From Dolomedes plantarius (lineage: Eukaryota; Arthropoda; Arachnida; Araneae; Dolomedidae): 64,000 bases of DNA. Positions 34,212 to 47,699 of this stretch are shown one piece after another (within the stretch, counting starts at the first letter, position 1; every line of letters begins with the position of its first letter). The position numbers and the translations under genes are program-made. Location: contig OU015493.1 of the NCBI GenBank assembly GCA_907164885.2, positions 220,492,781 to 220,556,780 of the forward strand, read 5' to 3'. The notes below the pieces were generated by a model. The model had not been told where the DNA came from. It searched no databases and saw only the letters and a list, made by a program, of their open reading frames with translations.

Positions 34212-34870
34212 CTTCCCCTCTGGTTCCAATTTGACATCTTTTTGAGGGAAAAGCAGTTTTTGGCCACCTGCTCCATCTGAGGGTTGTCGGCGGTTAAGGG
34301 TTAAGACCAAGGGCCTTAGGTCTGCCTCACTAGCGTAATCGGTGCGGGCATATGGTACTATCCTATTGATTCACGAGACTTGACCACGTGGGCTGCTTCA
34401 TATGATGTTGGGGACCTTTGGATGAGGATGATGTACGGCCCGTCTCTTTTTGGCATGAACTTGGTTGTTTTCGCTTTAGAGGCTTCTGGGATGTAACGTA
34501 ACCCAAACGTTATCACCAGGGTGATAACGTGGTGATTTACGGCGGTTTCGGTCCGCTTTGGTCTTTCTATGTTCCTGTTTGGTTTCGATTATGTTTCATT
34601 GGAGATGTTAGCCAGTCTCTTAAGAAAGGGTGTGGTTTCCGGCACGAAATTATCACTGTCGACGATGACAAGGAAATCATTTGTTACATCATCAATTGTC
34701 CTTATTTCACAAACAAATTGAAGAAATGCAACTGTTTTACCAGTAGTATGCAACTGTTTTAAAGTATCACACTTAGCACTGTTCATTGATAAATGAATCA
34801 TTGGTAGTTATTCAGCCCAGGAAGAGGGAGGGGGGTTCATTGAAAACTGCTGCTAATAGCTCTCTCACCG
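34212..34870 (-). pseudogene. Ty3/gypsy integrase C-terminal region, degenerate
   Basis: Minus-strand translation from about 34830 gives SWAE-LPMIHLSMNSAKCDTL, KQLHTTGKTVAFLQF and EIRTIDDVTNDF, then SDNFVPETTPFLKRLANI. These match the integrase segment around the WxxxLP...N-T-x-x-H-x-x-T-G-x-T-P-[AF]-x-L-x-F-G-R-E-L-R block. Further on, RYIPEASKAKTTKFMPKRDG and PYIILIQRSPTSYEAAHVV give the C-terminal SH3-like domain. Frameshifts and stops separate the blocks. The segment runs into a purine tract (34213-34222 on the minus strand) and the LTR start at 34211. The catalytic D,D-35-E core lies upstream and is not recognisable. Confidence 0.75.
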
Positions 34871-35193
34871 TGAAGGATGTTTGATGGAAAGTTTGCGATT
34901 TCTCAAATTTCCCTACATCTGGATCTACTTTTAGTCTAGATCGTGATGACACATGTGGCTATTTTAATGGTGGGAAATAATCAGATCCCTTTTGAAGTAA
35001 AACATAGGGATATGAATTAAGAAAATACTGGCACGACTGATTAGCAAATGAACTAAAACTTCCACGTCAAAGCCTCTACTACACCTTCCGCAGCACCTGA
35101 TGTTCTGTGTTGCCATACAATTTTAACGAAATGTCTCTGTTGCCGAGATTTTTATGGAAGTTTGCCATTTATTTATTGACTGACCATCGTATA
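34871..35193. other. Spacer, possibly decayed gypsy pol
   Basis: No clear motif. It may be the degraded continuation of the integrase fragment on the minus strand. Confidence 0.35.
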
Positions 35194-35195
35194 TA

Positions 35196-36842
<1,647 letters not shown>

Positions 36843-36847
36843 CACAC

Positions 36848-37378
36848 ACTTGATCGACTCTATTCTTTCTAGTGAACATCCAGTGTAAAATATTTTTTTC
36901 TCACAAGTTCGGGATGTTTAATGATTCTTTTAGACATCCCGATTGATGGACATCCCGATAATGATTCTTTTAGACTCGGGTGATAGCTTAAAAACTCAAG
37001 AAATAATCCCTATTTTTTAACTGTATTTACTAAGAACTGATAAACTAATCCTTATCAAAGTTGTAAATTGCATAGTTTAAAAGAGACAGAGAAGAACATT
37101 TTAAACAGTTATTAACCAAAAACTTCGAATTAAAAAAAAATTTATGTAAGATGCTATTAGTTGCTAGATTTTAGCCCGGAAATAATAATAATTTAAAATT
37201 CGCACAGACCCGCCGTTAGGCTCTCGGAAAACTGATGACAGATCGCCCCGGTAGCATCGATTTCCCAGAGACTTGGTCACACAGACCCCACTATGCGGAG
37301 CGAAAAATATAAAAGGAGTACAAAACTTTAACAAATTTAGCCTGAGTTACCACAATGATGAACCTGCTCCATCTATAC
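36848..37378. other. Unassigned spacer
   Basis: A near repeat of GACATCCCGAT and AATGATTCTTTTAGAC occurs at about 36920-36976. No element or gene is recognised. Confidence 0.45.
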
Positions 37379-37850
37379 CAGTGGTTCCAAACTCATGGTC
37401 CTCGAGAGCCTCGGAAGTGGTCCGGCACCACATATAAAAAAGTTGCCAAATAAAGCGGGGTTTTGAAACCAATGTTCATTGAACTAGATGGGCCGAATAT
37501 ATCCGATGACTATCAGGTGTTGGATTAATTTTTATGTATTTTTATGTAATTTTTATGTATTAAAATTAAAGAATTTGTAGTTAAGTCGTAGTGTACACTG
37601 TACAATAACAATAAGAAATAATGTGTTATAAAAATCTGTTTTACTTAATCACCCATGAATCAATATGTTTCAATTTAAACTCAGAATTAGGCTATCTAAT
37701 TCTAAAGATGAAAACAAGGTTGAAACAAAAAGTGAGTACGTTATCGGGGTACTCACATACGGGATACGTAATCGGGGGGGGGGGGGGGTCCGCACATGGT
37801 TCAATTTCTGGCTTAGTGGTCCGTAGACTTCTACGGGTTGGGTACCGCTG
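37379..37850. mobile_element. Non-autonomous hAT element (MITE) with 8-bp target duplication
   Basis: The left end is CAGTGGTTCCAAACTC. The right end read on the minus strand is CAGCGGTACCCAACCC. Both match the CAG-Y-GGT-W-CC-M-AAC form common in hAT elements. The flanks are ATCTATAC (37371-37378) and ATCTATGC (37851-37858), an 8-bp duplication with one mismatch, the hAT hallmark. The 472-bp interior has no transposase. It contains a run of about 16 G (37777-37789 region). Confidence 0.85.
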
Positions 37851-37858
37851 ATCTATGC

Positions 37859-39294
37859 TCATGCTGGAAGACTTTGTTCGATCAAATTGCAAAAACAGCG
37901 CTTTACATTATTCACAGAGCCATAACGATAACACAAACAAGAAACAAAGCATTAAGTCATAAGCTACACAAGCAGTGAGCCACTTATAATAGGCGAAAGT
38001 AGTTGAACAGTAGAATAACCAACAATCAACAAGGCCGACACCGCGGCAGATTCTGTACAACAAAGTAGCGACTATGTACACTTGGTGTACCCACGAAAAA
38101 AGGGCAGCCCTCTCAAAACAAACTACTGGAAAGATATAGTGCATAATAAATTTTTAGTGTCTACACTAAGTATAATTTATATTGAATTTCTATTATGAAA
38201 TATTTCAATAGTTAAAAAATGAGATTTCAAGCAATAAGTATATATTCACCTCTAGTAACACTTTACATAATTCAATTCAGGTGTTGACACCAAACATAAT
38301 TCTATAAAATTCAATATCTAGAGCAATTACATAATACAAACACAATTTTATATAAGTTTACTTATAAAACAAAAACACACTGCAAAAAATACTAACATCT
38401 GATGATAATACAAGTTTCCTTCCCTGATATCTTTAATGTGAATGAGGTAATCATTTGGTTTGGATTGATCGTGACTATGAAGATCTGCCATAGAATATAA
38501 ATCAGCCTGGCCCTCTAAATTTTGGTTACGTGCCAACAGTTCGGCATAAGACTGGAGAAGGGGTGAAGAAACAAAGAAGGCCTCCATTAGTTATTCGATA
38601 AAATAACCAGCATTCGCCTTTGAGTTGACCAGATCGGTTGAACCATCAGAAGCAGTCTCGTAATGATTGTGATTTTAAGATTTCAAAAGACTTATCGTGA
38701 CTTGCCCCAGGAGATAAGGTTAGTTTTTTCGTAAGGCTATCAGGAAAGGGAACATTTATCTATCATTTCAACGATAACCATGGTGGCTAAGGAAAAACCA
38801 CGGTAAACTGCATTGAATAATTTTTTATTTTTGAAAGTGCTGTCAGCTACAGCAGCCCCAAACCTCCCAGGCGAATGTCGATTAGGACATAATGTAGGTT
38901 AAATACAATTTTTTGAAGAGTTTCAGTCTTCTCATCAAACTCTGAAGAAATTTATTTCAATAAATTCAGTCTCTTAGCACACACATTTAGTTTATATTGT
39001 AGATGGTTATTTCATAATAACTTGGAATTAAGTATGACGCCCATTAGCGTCAGATGGGATTTGTATCTCCCTGCATCATCATTAATGAAAAGTCCTGGAG
39101 TGAAATTCTTTAGAATGTACCTTCTTGTGAAAGCGGTATATTTCATTTCTTATTGAGAATAGTAAGACCCCACTCAAGGGCCCAGTTATATGTCATTGCT
39201 AAAATTTATTTTTGCATTGCTAAATTTTACCTTCTAAGGTTAATGAACAAAGCCTCGCTTGTTTGAATGAATTTTTAATTAATTAAACCTCTGA
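37859..39294. other. Unassigned spacer
   Basis: The frames at 37908-38144 and 38348-38587 have no recognisable motif and ordinary AT-rich composition. No element termini were seen. Confidence 0.45.
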
Positions 39295-39296
39295 TA

Positions 39297-39355
39297 TGCA
39301 TACATACATACATACATACACATACATATACATATATATATATATATATATATAA
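39297..39355. repeat. (CATA)n/(TA)n microsatellite
   Basis: CATA repeats passing into TA repeats. Confidence 0.95.
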
Positions 39356-40745
39356 TATCAATGTAATAGCTAAATGATAGATTTCTAATAAAAAACCCAT
39401 TTTGTATTCAGAAAATAATTTAATTTTGATAAAGAATTTTGATACACAACGTTGGATCTACTCACAGATACTTCATTCCCGTCAACATCATCCAGTTCTT
39501 ATAATCTTTTTGCATATCACTCTCTATTAACTTTATTTTAGATAAAAGAGAGAGATATACAAGACAAAATATACAATTTTGTTTTAAATAGGGCATTGTA
39601 GAATTTTTTTAACTTGAATTAAAATGTTTTAATTAAGAGGAGTCATCACCTTTGCACAAGTTGAAAAGGCAGAATATTTGCTGTTTGTTCGAACTTCGAT
39701 AATTTTTTTATATTGTCCATTATATATGAAATTTTCAGTATTAGTTCTATAAACTTCATAGATTAAGTTCCCTGAATTAATTTTATTACAAATAAATAAG
39801 AATTTTGTTTATAAAGTAAGAAGTCAGTGTATTTTCTTAAAATTTCAAATTTATACTGATACACTGCTCGCAGATTTACAACAAAATTAATTAAGTTTCA
39901 ATAATAATGTTTGCATTTCTGTGATGTTAAAACATTAGGTATATATCTACACCTATTTAAATTTTAAAGCACCCAAAAATATTTACTCCAGGGCAATCAA
40001 TCAGATTTTAAAAAAATGAAAAAGCCCATTAAAATTACAAGTCAAATGCTATAAATTCATAGTAAAATAATTTTTTAAGAAAAACTTAGGTGCCTATTTT
40101 TGGTAGAATTATTATACACCTATCCTGAAAATATAAAAGCAATATATTCAGTAGTTTCTTTTCTACAGTGCGCGCAAGAATGAAAATGATCATTTCGAGA
40201 AAAAGTCTTCTAAAATTTCCACACTGGTAATGTTTCCATTGGAACTGCTTCTTTCATGTCATAGTTTTTTATTTTCTAGTTGGAATATTTTAACGTGGTT
40301 TGTTTTAAAGGATTCGTAAATGTTCAAATATTCTAAAAATGCAAAAAAGTAAAATTCGATTTTTTGAAGGTTTAAAGGTGATGACAATAATGTTAATTCC
40401 TTGTAAATCGAAAATTGCAATATGCAAAATATCTTTTTTAATTAGAAGCTTAGCATGGGGTATTTTCTTTTAACTAGTTCCCGAAAGAAAGAATATTTAG
40501 TTTTTCTCTAAAAATTACCTTATATTCGGTTCTTTTCCAGTTCATATTAGCGTATAAATTAATATATACGTAAAACCATTTATAATGTTTCTAAGAGACT
40601 TGTATTACATATTTAATGAGCTTCATAAACAAGTTTTCGATTGTCCAAATTAATAAAACTTTGGTAAAAATCTTTCCAGTGAGCTATGTTTCCGTATCCG
40701 AAGAATCTGTAGACCTTTGAGATTCTGAATCGAGAAACTGATCTT
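39356..40745. other. Unassigned AT-rich spacer
   Basis: No coding, RNA or element signature recognised in this very AT-rich stretch. Confidence 0.5.
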
Positions 40746-42992
40746 TTAACACTAGAACGGCGGCGTTTTCTGTATATCTAAAACGGCGAGGAGCGGTCAT
40801 TTTGACCGCCCCCTTGAAATGATTAAAAAATACACTTTTTTACATGGTTTGTTTTCTTAAACAAGTTTTTTAATATATTTAGCTTTTAAATTTTACATTT
40901 TCATCACATAAATTTCGGCTCATGCTTTATTTTATAATTTTTATTTATTTTTTTTGTCGAAGAGAATACTATATATTTTTATAAAACCAATTAGTAATAA
41001 AATATAATAGGTACAAAATAAAACAAACTATACAAAAGGAATTCCTTTGTATTGCACAAAATATTTTAAATATTTATCATATGATAATTTACAAAACTTT
41101 ATACATTTAAAAGTATAAATATTACGAAATTACACTTACATTAATCTTTTTTACAGTCTCTGCAAACACTGAACTTTATCACTATGCCTGTACATGAGCC
41201 GCAAACTGACTTTTTGCAATGAGAACGAATGTTCATAGTTTTATTGCGGCATCGATTAATTTGACATTGTTTGCGTTTCCTGCTTGAGATAGTGGATGCT
41301 ACATCTGTACTTGGACTGAAATTGGAAAGCGGTGATGTCTTAGAGGAAACATAAATTTTACTGAGCTCATTGCAAAATATAATCAGCACGCTTGACGTTT
41401 ATACCAGTGGTTTCTTTGTAAATTATCCTAGCATCGATAGCAGCTAAGTCCGAAATATTACAAAAAAACTTGTACTGACCACCGTTGTGAAGCGGATTTA
41501 GTTGAATATTTTCTTGTCATCTAATCAAGCACATCTCTACACCGTATTGAATAGAGTTGTAAAATTTAACAACCTTAGGGGGTCTTCTTTTCATTGCTTT
41601 CCATTTCGAGAGTAGAATGTTGAGTGCTTAACAATAGGACACTTTTGCTTTTATTTCCTTGATATGCCGTCAGAGTGATATTATCGTGCTTGAGAATTTT
41701 GCTTGAACACAGTTCTCCCTTTTTGAGCTTGAATGATTCGGGTACTTCTTTCTTTGCATGTTTCACAGTGCCTACGAGGATAAGTCCTTTCCTGCTGAAA
41801 GTTTTGGCTAATTTTAATGATGTAAAAATATTGTCAGTTGTAATGTTCCTACCAGTATTTTGAAATGGTTCTGCCAAATGACATTTCGCATGCTTTCGGT
41901 ATCTTCAGTGGGTCTACTTTCATTTTTTCCTAGTTATGGAAAGCCATTCAAAAAGTACTTTAAACGAACATCAGCTGCTAGCCAAAATTTTATCCCGAAT
42001 TTATCCGTTTTTTTTGTGGCATATACTGTGTAAATAAGCAATGTGTCTTACTTGGGAATAGTTGAGCATCTATCGTTATATTTGCACCTACTTTGTAACA
42101 CAGTAAGCAATTTTCAATAAATGTGTTCCAAATCTCTGATACTAGAGCAAATTGATCTGTTCGAATTCTTTTGGATCTTGTTGACTTCAGATCAAAGCGC
42201 AAAAAATCTGGATTTCTTTGAATCTACCATGTGCCATTGTTTCATGAAAAAAGTTTAGGCCCCATGTCGTGGACCACAAATTGTCGATTGAAATACCTTT
42301 ATAAATAAAAGCTCCACTGGCATACAGTAAGGAAAAAAGCGTCTAATTCATCTAAAGATACACTCCAATGCGGATCTTGTAAGCATCTGTAAGCTTCTGC
42401 TTCCGTTCATTGTTGTATGAGATGCAGAATTTTTTCGTTTATGAACAGTCTCCATGCACTAGTAACACTACCCAGAGTTACATGCCTAATGACAAATGTG
42501 CTGGGTCCAGGCACTTCTCTCAACATATTGTGACGCTGCCGTCTTCCTAAAGAAAGAGTATCAGAAGGAACTGTAGTCCACGCTGTTCCATATTTTGCTA
42601 CTTCTTCATTTCGCTCATTTTGGTCATTTTGTCAGAAAGATGATTGTTTCTCAGTACTCAATTTCGGTTTTCACGTCTTATTCCTTCTCTTACATGGATT
42701 ACTTCCTTATCATTCAAGGATAGCAAAAAAAAAAAAAATAGAATAGAAAACACAACATAGACAGCTATGTTGGATCAGCGGTCAAAATGACCGCAGTCAG
42801 CCTTTATAGGTATACTTCTTTATAGCGGCGATAATAATGCGCAGAAAAAGATAATTTTTGTCCGACATATTCTTTATGAATATTTAGGAAAAGTCAATGA
42901 ACAAACAAAAAATCAAAGAATAAAAAAGGGAAATATGAGCGTTTGAAAATCGTTTGCTGTCAAATTGACCGCTGCCGCCGTTCTAGTGTTAA
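40746..42992 (-). mobile_element. piggyBac element with TTAA target duplications
   Basis: TTAA at 40746-40749 is followed by CACTAGAACGGCGGC. The right side ends with the exact inverse GCCGCCGTTCTAGTG followed by TTAA (42989-42992). TTAA duplication is the piggyBac signature. Near each end lies a short palindrome: GCGGTCATTTTGACCGC (40793-40809) and GCGGTCAAAATGACCGC (42777-42793), probable subterminal transposase-binding or hairpin sites. The total is 2247 bp. The transposase is on the minus strand and broken. Confidence 0.95.
41144..42640 (-). pseudogene. piggyBac transposase, degenerate
   Basis: On the minus strand LVSEIWNTFIENCLLCYKVG continues to ANITIDAQLFPSKTHCLFTQ and YMPQKK (42202-42000), the piggyBac block with the first catalytic Asp (D-E-Q-L, here DAQL). 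Next, GRNITTDNIFTSLKLAKTF and SRKGLILVGTVK (about 41845-41755) contain the second Asp in TTDN. Downstream the C-terminal cysteine-rich domain (41280-41144) shows spaced C-x-x-x-x-C, C-x-x-C and C-x-x-C pairs ending CRDCKKD, a cross-brace zinc fold that binds DNA ends. Frameshifts between these blocks and stops break the chain. The N-terminal part (42640 and above) is faint. The third catalytic Asp was not located. Confidence 0.88.
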
Positions 42993-45100
42993 TTAAAGTC
43001 TCTGATTTATTAATGAGTCTCTTCCTCGTCATGGATGCCACCATTTGGTATACGAAACAGGTATGCATGAGACTCCGAATAAAGAAAACGCAGGAAATTT
43101 CCTTTAAAAAAAAATTCTCTCGTAAATTATGAATATCTGAGTTTGAAACTTTCCCACATTCTGAATCTCCCTTCCCCTCCGGCTCAAGAAGTACACATGT
43201 GAATGTATGGTCGGAAATGAAACAGCTTTTCCTGTTTAAGCTTGCAGCGTATTATGCTTCAATGCAATATTTTCACCCACCCCCCTTCTCTACCACACGT
43301 GCTTTGTAGCGAGAAATAGAAATAGACATCTCGAATAGATAACAAAGTAAAACTATCGAAAATAATGGAAAATTCTCGGCCTCCACACCGACTTCTCGAA
43401 ATGATCCATTGTATCTTCGATGAGTCGTGAAAATATCCAATTTTATTTTGAGACACACTATTCAAGGGGGTCCTATTGGAATTCGTAAGAGAGCTGTTTG
43501 GAATAAATTCGTAAAGTAGTTTTCCAGAATATCAGAACACAGAAATGCATTATATTTTAATAAAAATAAATATTTGACCATAACACCAAACATTTCCTGT
43601 TTCGGAAAAGAAGACAAATAATAATTTCCATTTCAGATTCCAACTGGATCACGTAGAGGCTCTTTTGGCATCAATTGTTGATAAATTATAAGAGAGTTTA
43701 GTATAATTTAAATTTTGTATTGAAATAACAGCATTTTTGAGTGAATCTGATAAAATATTTCAAATCATTCACGTTCACGATAATGCAACAACTTTTACTC
43801 TCTCTTTAATATTTTGAGAACTGATTTCTCTGTGTGGAAGGGAGAAAGCTTTTGTAAACTGCAGTTTTGGTTAATTTACCATCTTAAAATACACCTGAAC
43901 ATTTCTGTTTGAGCTTTGCAAGACAATAGGTATGAAAAATGGAAAAGTGAAAACCAATCGATTTCCCACATATCACTGGGCGTTCCATCAATTGTTATGA
44001 TAAACTTAACGTAACTATCATTTTATTTTTTTTTATCTGATCGAAAATAATTTTCGAAAGAAATATTGTTCAGGTTATAAGAATAATTTTTTAAACATAT
44101 CTCATGTTTAATTGGTTTCAACTACAAAAATGCATTTTTATTATGTTAAAAAAGGGTTGGAAAACTGTAAAGTAGACGTATTTTTTTTCTGCTTCTTTGG
44201 GATAGTATTATAAATAACGAGAGAAATATCAAAATTTGATTCCTCTCCTTGTAAAGAGCTTGATTTAATTTTTATTAAGTAATGAATTTTGAATCATAAA
44301 TTGCATTTGAAATCTGCACAAATCTAGTTATATGGGGAGAAAAGGATAGTGGCGTTGTGTCAATTGCAGTAATCTGCAGGTTTTGAAACATTTTAAAATC
44401 AATAATCTTTCGTGCCAGCTATATAGTTTATCAATAGAAGATACGGTAAACGATTATTTTTAATTATTACAAATTTGTACGGCTCTATTGACAGAACGAA
44501 ACTTTCACGGATATGATAATAAAAGAAGTTGTATCTCTCTATTCTAAAAAAAGTAACTCCCGCTGCCGCCGCTGTCAAAATATTGTCACGCGATCTACTC
44601 CGAAATAGCTGGGGGTATGGGGTCGAGAGCGATACCAATGGATGCAGAAAAATAGGGGGACCAAAGTAAGATATGTTTCATCTTTGTCGGACTTTAAGAT
44701 TTTTTTATATTATTTTATGTTTTGTGGGAAAATATTGACTTTTTCATTTTCATATTACGATAACTTGCTAAAAAATGATCGTAGAATTTTGATCTTTTTG
44801 CAGTCTAAGACTACAGACATTTCTCTTTCAAACTAGACCTCATTTGTTTAAAATAATTTTAAAACAGACTAATATTTTCATCAAAAAATGAAACGCAGTT
44901 TTTCAAGAAATATCGTCCCCTATGTGGATGTAATATCGATGCTCCTCGAGTTTTTATCTTACAAAGAAAATATTTGCATCATCTGGAAGCTGAAAGCTTT
45001 TTTATTCATATAAACTTCATTTCAAGTCTACATCTTAAATTTTCGATTTTTTAATTGAATTTTAAAGCTGATAATTCAACAGTGATGAAACGCCCTTCGC
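42993..45100. other. Unassigned AT-rich spacer
   Basis: The short frames here show no recognisable motif. No element termini were found, except that the last part may belong to the Helitron ending at 45222. Confidence 0.45.
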
Positions 45101-45149
45101 ATTAAGGATGACACCAGTAAATGGATGGAAGCTGTTACATTGCTCGAAA

Positions 45150-45222
45150 ATCACCCATATCTATCTCGCTATTAGCCATAACAGAGGAGCAAACGTAGCG
45201 AGCCTAGGGGAGAAGCCCCTAG
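45150..45222 (+). mobile_element. Helitron 3' terminus
   Basis: CGTAGCGAG is followed by the hairpin CTAGGGG-AGAAG-CCCCTAG (45204-45222), then T. The end at CTAG with a flanking T and the preceding GCGAGC fit arthropod Helitron 3' ends. No 5' terminus on the plus strand was located. Confidence 0.6.
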
Positions 45223-45639
45223 TAGAATAAAAAATAGATCATTAGCCAAGTATAGATGTAAATATTTGATACCGGGCTTCTATTAAGTCACTTAGAGGAA
45301 AAACAATTGCCGACCAGATACACGACTCCATTTTATTTATGAAAGTCATCAATTACGAAGATAAAGATTCGCATGCTTTAATAAAAAAAAGACTTAATAT
45401 GGCCACAGAAAGTGTTTAGAAGAAACTGAAATTTTCACGTCTGGAATTCTAAGAGCTCACTGTATCAGTTTCTTCATTTTCGTTGTTTATGTTCGCAAAA
45501 GTTTCAAAAGTTTCTGGATCATTCCGAATAAAATTTATTTGTCTTTAGTTCTAGACGGAAACCCAGGGAGGGTCTTCCATTTCTGGATTCACCCTTCAAA
45601 AATTGGTGGTTTTTTATTAATTAAATTTAACGGTAATAA

Positions 45640-45780
45640 AATTTAAAATTCGGGCTTCGAGATGCGCATGTTCAGACTCTTCACTAACCTTGTGCCAAAT
45701 TTCATAGTTGTAAGTTTCATAGATTTGTCTCGAGGGAGCATGCACATAAACACACAAACACTTCCTTTTATTAGTATAGA
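45640..45780 (-). mobile_element. Helitron 5' terminus (minus strand)
   Basis: Read on the minus strand from 45780 the sequence is TCTATACTAATAAAAGGAAG, then TGTTTGTGTG and AAATTTGGCACAAGG about 70 bp in. TCTATACTAATAAA followed by a TGT-rich block and a short AATTTGGC box is characteristic of non-autonomous arthropod Helitrons. The matching 3' end was not found; the terminus at 45222 has the opposite orientation and so belongs to another copy. Confidence 0.65.
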
Positions 45781-47588
45781 TAAAAAGCCTAATTATCTTC
45801 TTCCAGGATCATCCCTACTCAACTTGGTCGAAAATTGGCTGTCCGAGTGACTGCAAGATACTTTTGGGATTAGAAACATAAAAAAAGAAAAGTGTACGAA
45901 CTCTGTGTACGATTGTTTACAGATTTAATAATGGGAACAACGATACTGTATCACAAGGCTTAATTACAAAAGTTCACGTCACCAATGCGTGAGCTTCGCC
46001 ATTTAGGAACTCGCAATTATATACGTTATAAAATGTAATGTATAATAACTCCGAATACGTTTATTTAGAGATGAATTAAGGGGAACAAATTAACCGTATT
46101 GTACGACTTGGCTACATAATTTTGCAAAGAGACCAGATTAAATTTCTAAACACGTGAGTGACATGCAAGCATCTCTCATTTTAAGCCATACTTTTGAATC
46201 TAAATGAAGGAGCGCATCTCAGATTTTACACTTTGGGACCTTAAATTTTACTTTTATTTTCAATCAATATCGAGTTTATAATGATTATTTTCCTTACGTG
46301 TTTCTATATAAAAGTCGTTATACATATATATAAATATACATTTATATAAAAAAAAAGTTGAAAAAGATTTTAGTTTAAAAGTTAAAGCACATTTAGTTCT
46401 GAATATACAATGGTTTATTGCAGAATTTTGTCACTATATAAGAACAGGAAAGTTTTCATTATAATTTGTCGCCGAGATGTTAAAATTTTTATACACTTTA
46501 AAAGGCTAATAAATCTTTTTTTTCTCTCAGAATATTTATTGTTTTGCTTTAAGGATAAACGTTTTTCCTCCAAATTAAATACCAGATGATATTAAATGAA
46601 AATAGTTCAAAGGAATGCTTTGCAAAATTTCATTTAGATACTTAGCGAGAAATTTCTGATATATCCTTCTGAAGATGGCGAATCCTAAAAAATTCCAAAG
46701 CATTCGTTTTGAGTACAAAAGTAGGGAAGAAATGAGTAAAAAAGTGTGGCATGAAAATGCTGTGCGTGGCAATCACCGCAGAGAGATATGGTTTTGTGTT
46801 ATTGGATTTTAAACGTCAGCAACATGTATTATATACTAAGAAAACAATATTTTTTTAGAACTTTGTGCAGCGAAACCTCCGAAGGGGGGGGGGGGAGTTT
46901 GAAGACAAAAATTTGCTTTAAAATGGGCTTAAAGTACTTGATGTCGATTTTATTTTTACCTTAAAAACAGCCTGAAAAGATTAGGATATTAATTAGTGTC
47001 AAGTAAATTCGTAAAAATTGAAAACGGAAGAAAAATGTCTGTTTTGAGGAAGAGAACATTGGGTATACTGTCATTACATCATCGCTTTAACTTCCCTCCA
47101 TAACAGCTAGTTGGAGAAGCGGAAGAAGCTGGAGAAGTTGGAGCTAGCTGGGAATCCAAAGAGCGCAAGTTAACATCGGCGAAGAATTGAGTCAAATATT
47201 CGGGTAATTTTTTTTTAAGCAAGCGTAGTATTTAGCGCTTCATATTCCCTTTGTTTACTTTGCGTAGTGTAAGAATTTCAAGATGATTCTTGAATGTATG
47301 TGTTATGTAATTTTTAGAACTTCTTGAGGATTGTAATTTATTGTTCTGTTCAAGTGACTTTGTACAGTTCATGACTATTATTTTACTAAATTACTTTTGT
47401 ACAATGTGTTTTGGGATTCATCGACGTATAATTTTAAAAATAAGTGGTTTGTTTATAAATAATTAGGCTAACTGAGGTTGCAACGTAAAGAATACTACTT
47501 AATAAAATTTAATTTTAAAACGGAATATAATATAAAAAATGTTTTTTAATATTTCTAAAAGTAATAAATAAAAAATTAATTATTAACA
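45781..47588. other. Unassigned AT-rich spacer
   Basis: No gene recognised. A run of about 11 G lies near 46886. A purine-rich GGAGAAG repeat lies at about 47113-47142. Confidence 0.45.
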
Positions 47589-47622
47589 ATTAACAGAATA
47601 TATATATATATATTCTGTTAAT
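47589..47622. repeat. Perfect 34-bp palindrome with TA core
   Basis: ATTAACAGAATA (47589-47600) and TATTCTGTTAAT (47611-47622) flank a TATATATATA core. The whole 34 bp is self-complementary. Confidence 0.9.
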
Positions 47623-47699
47623 GAATATTATATATTCATATATGTATTGTAGGTAGTAAAAGTTGTAAAAAAAATAAGTGGTGGTCAATTTAGAAAAAG

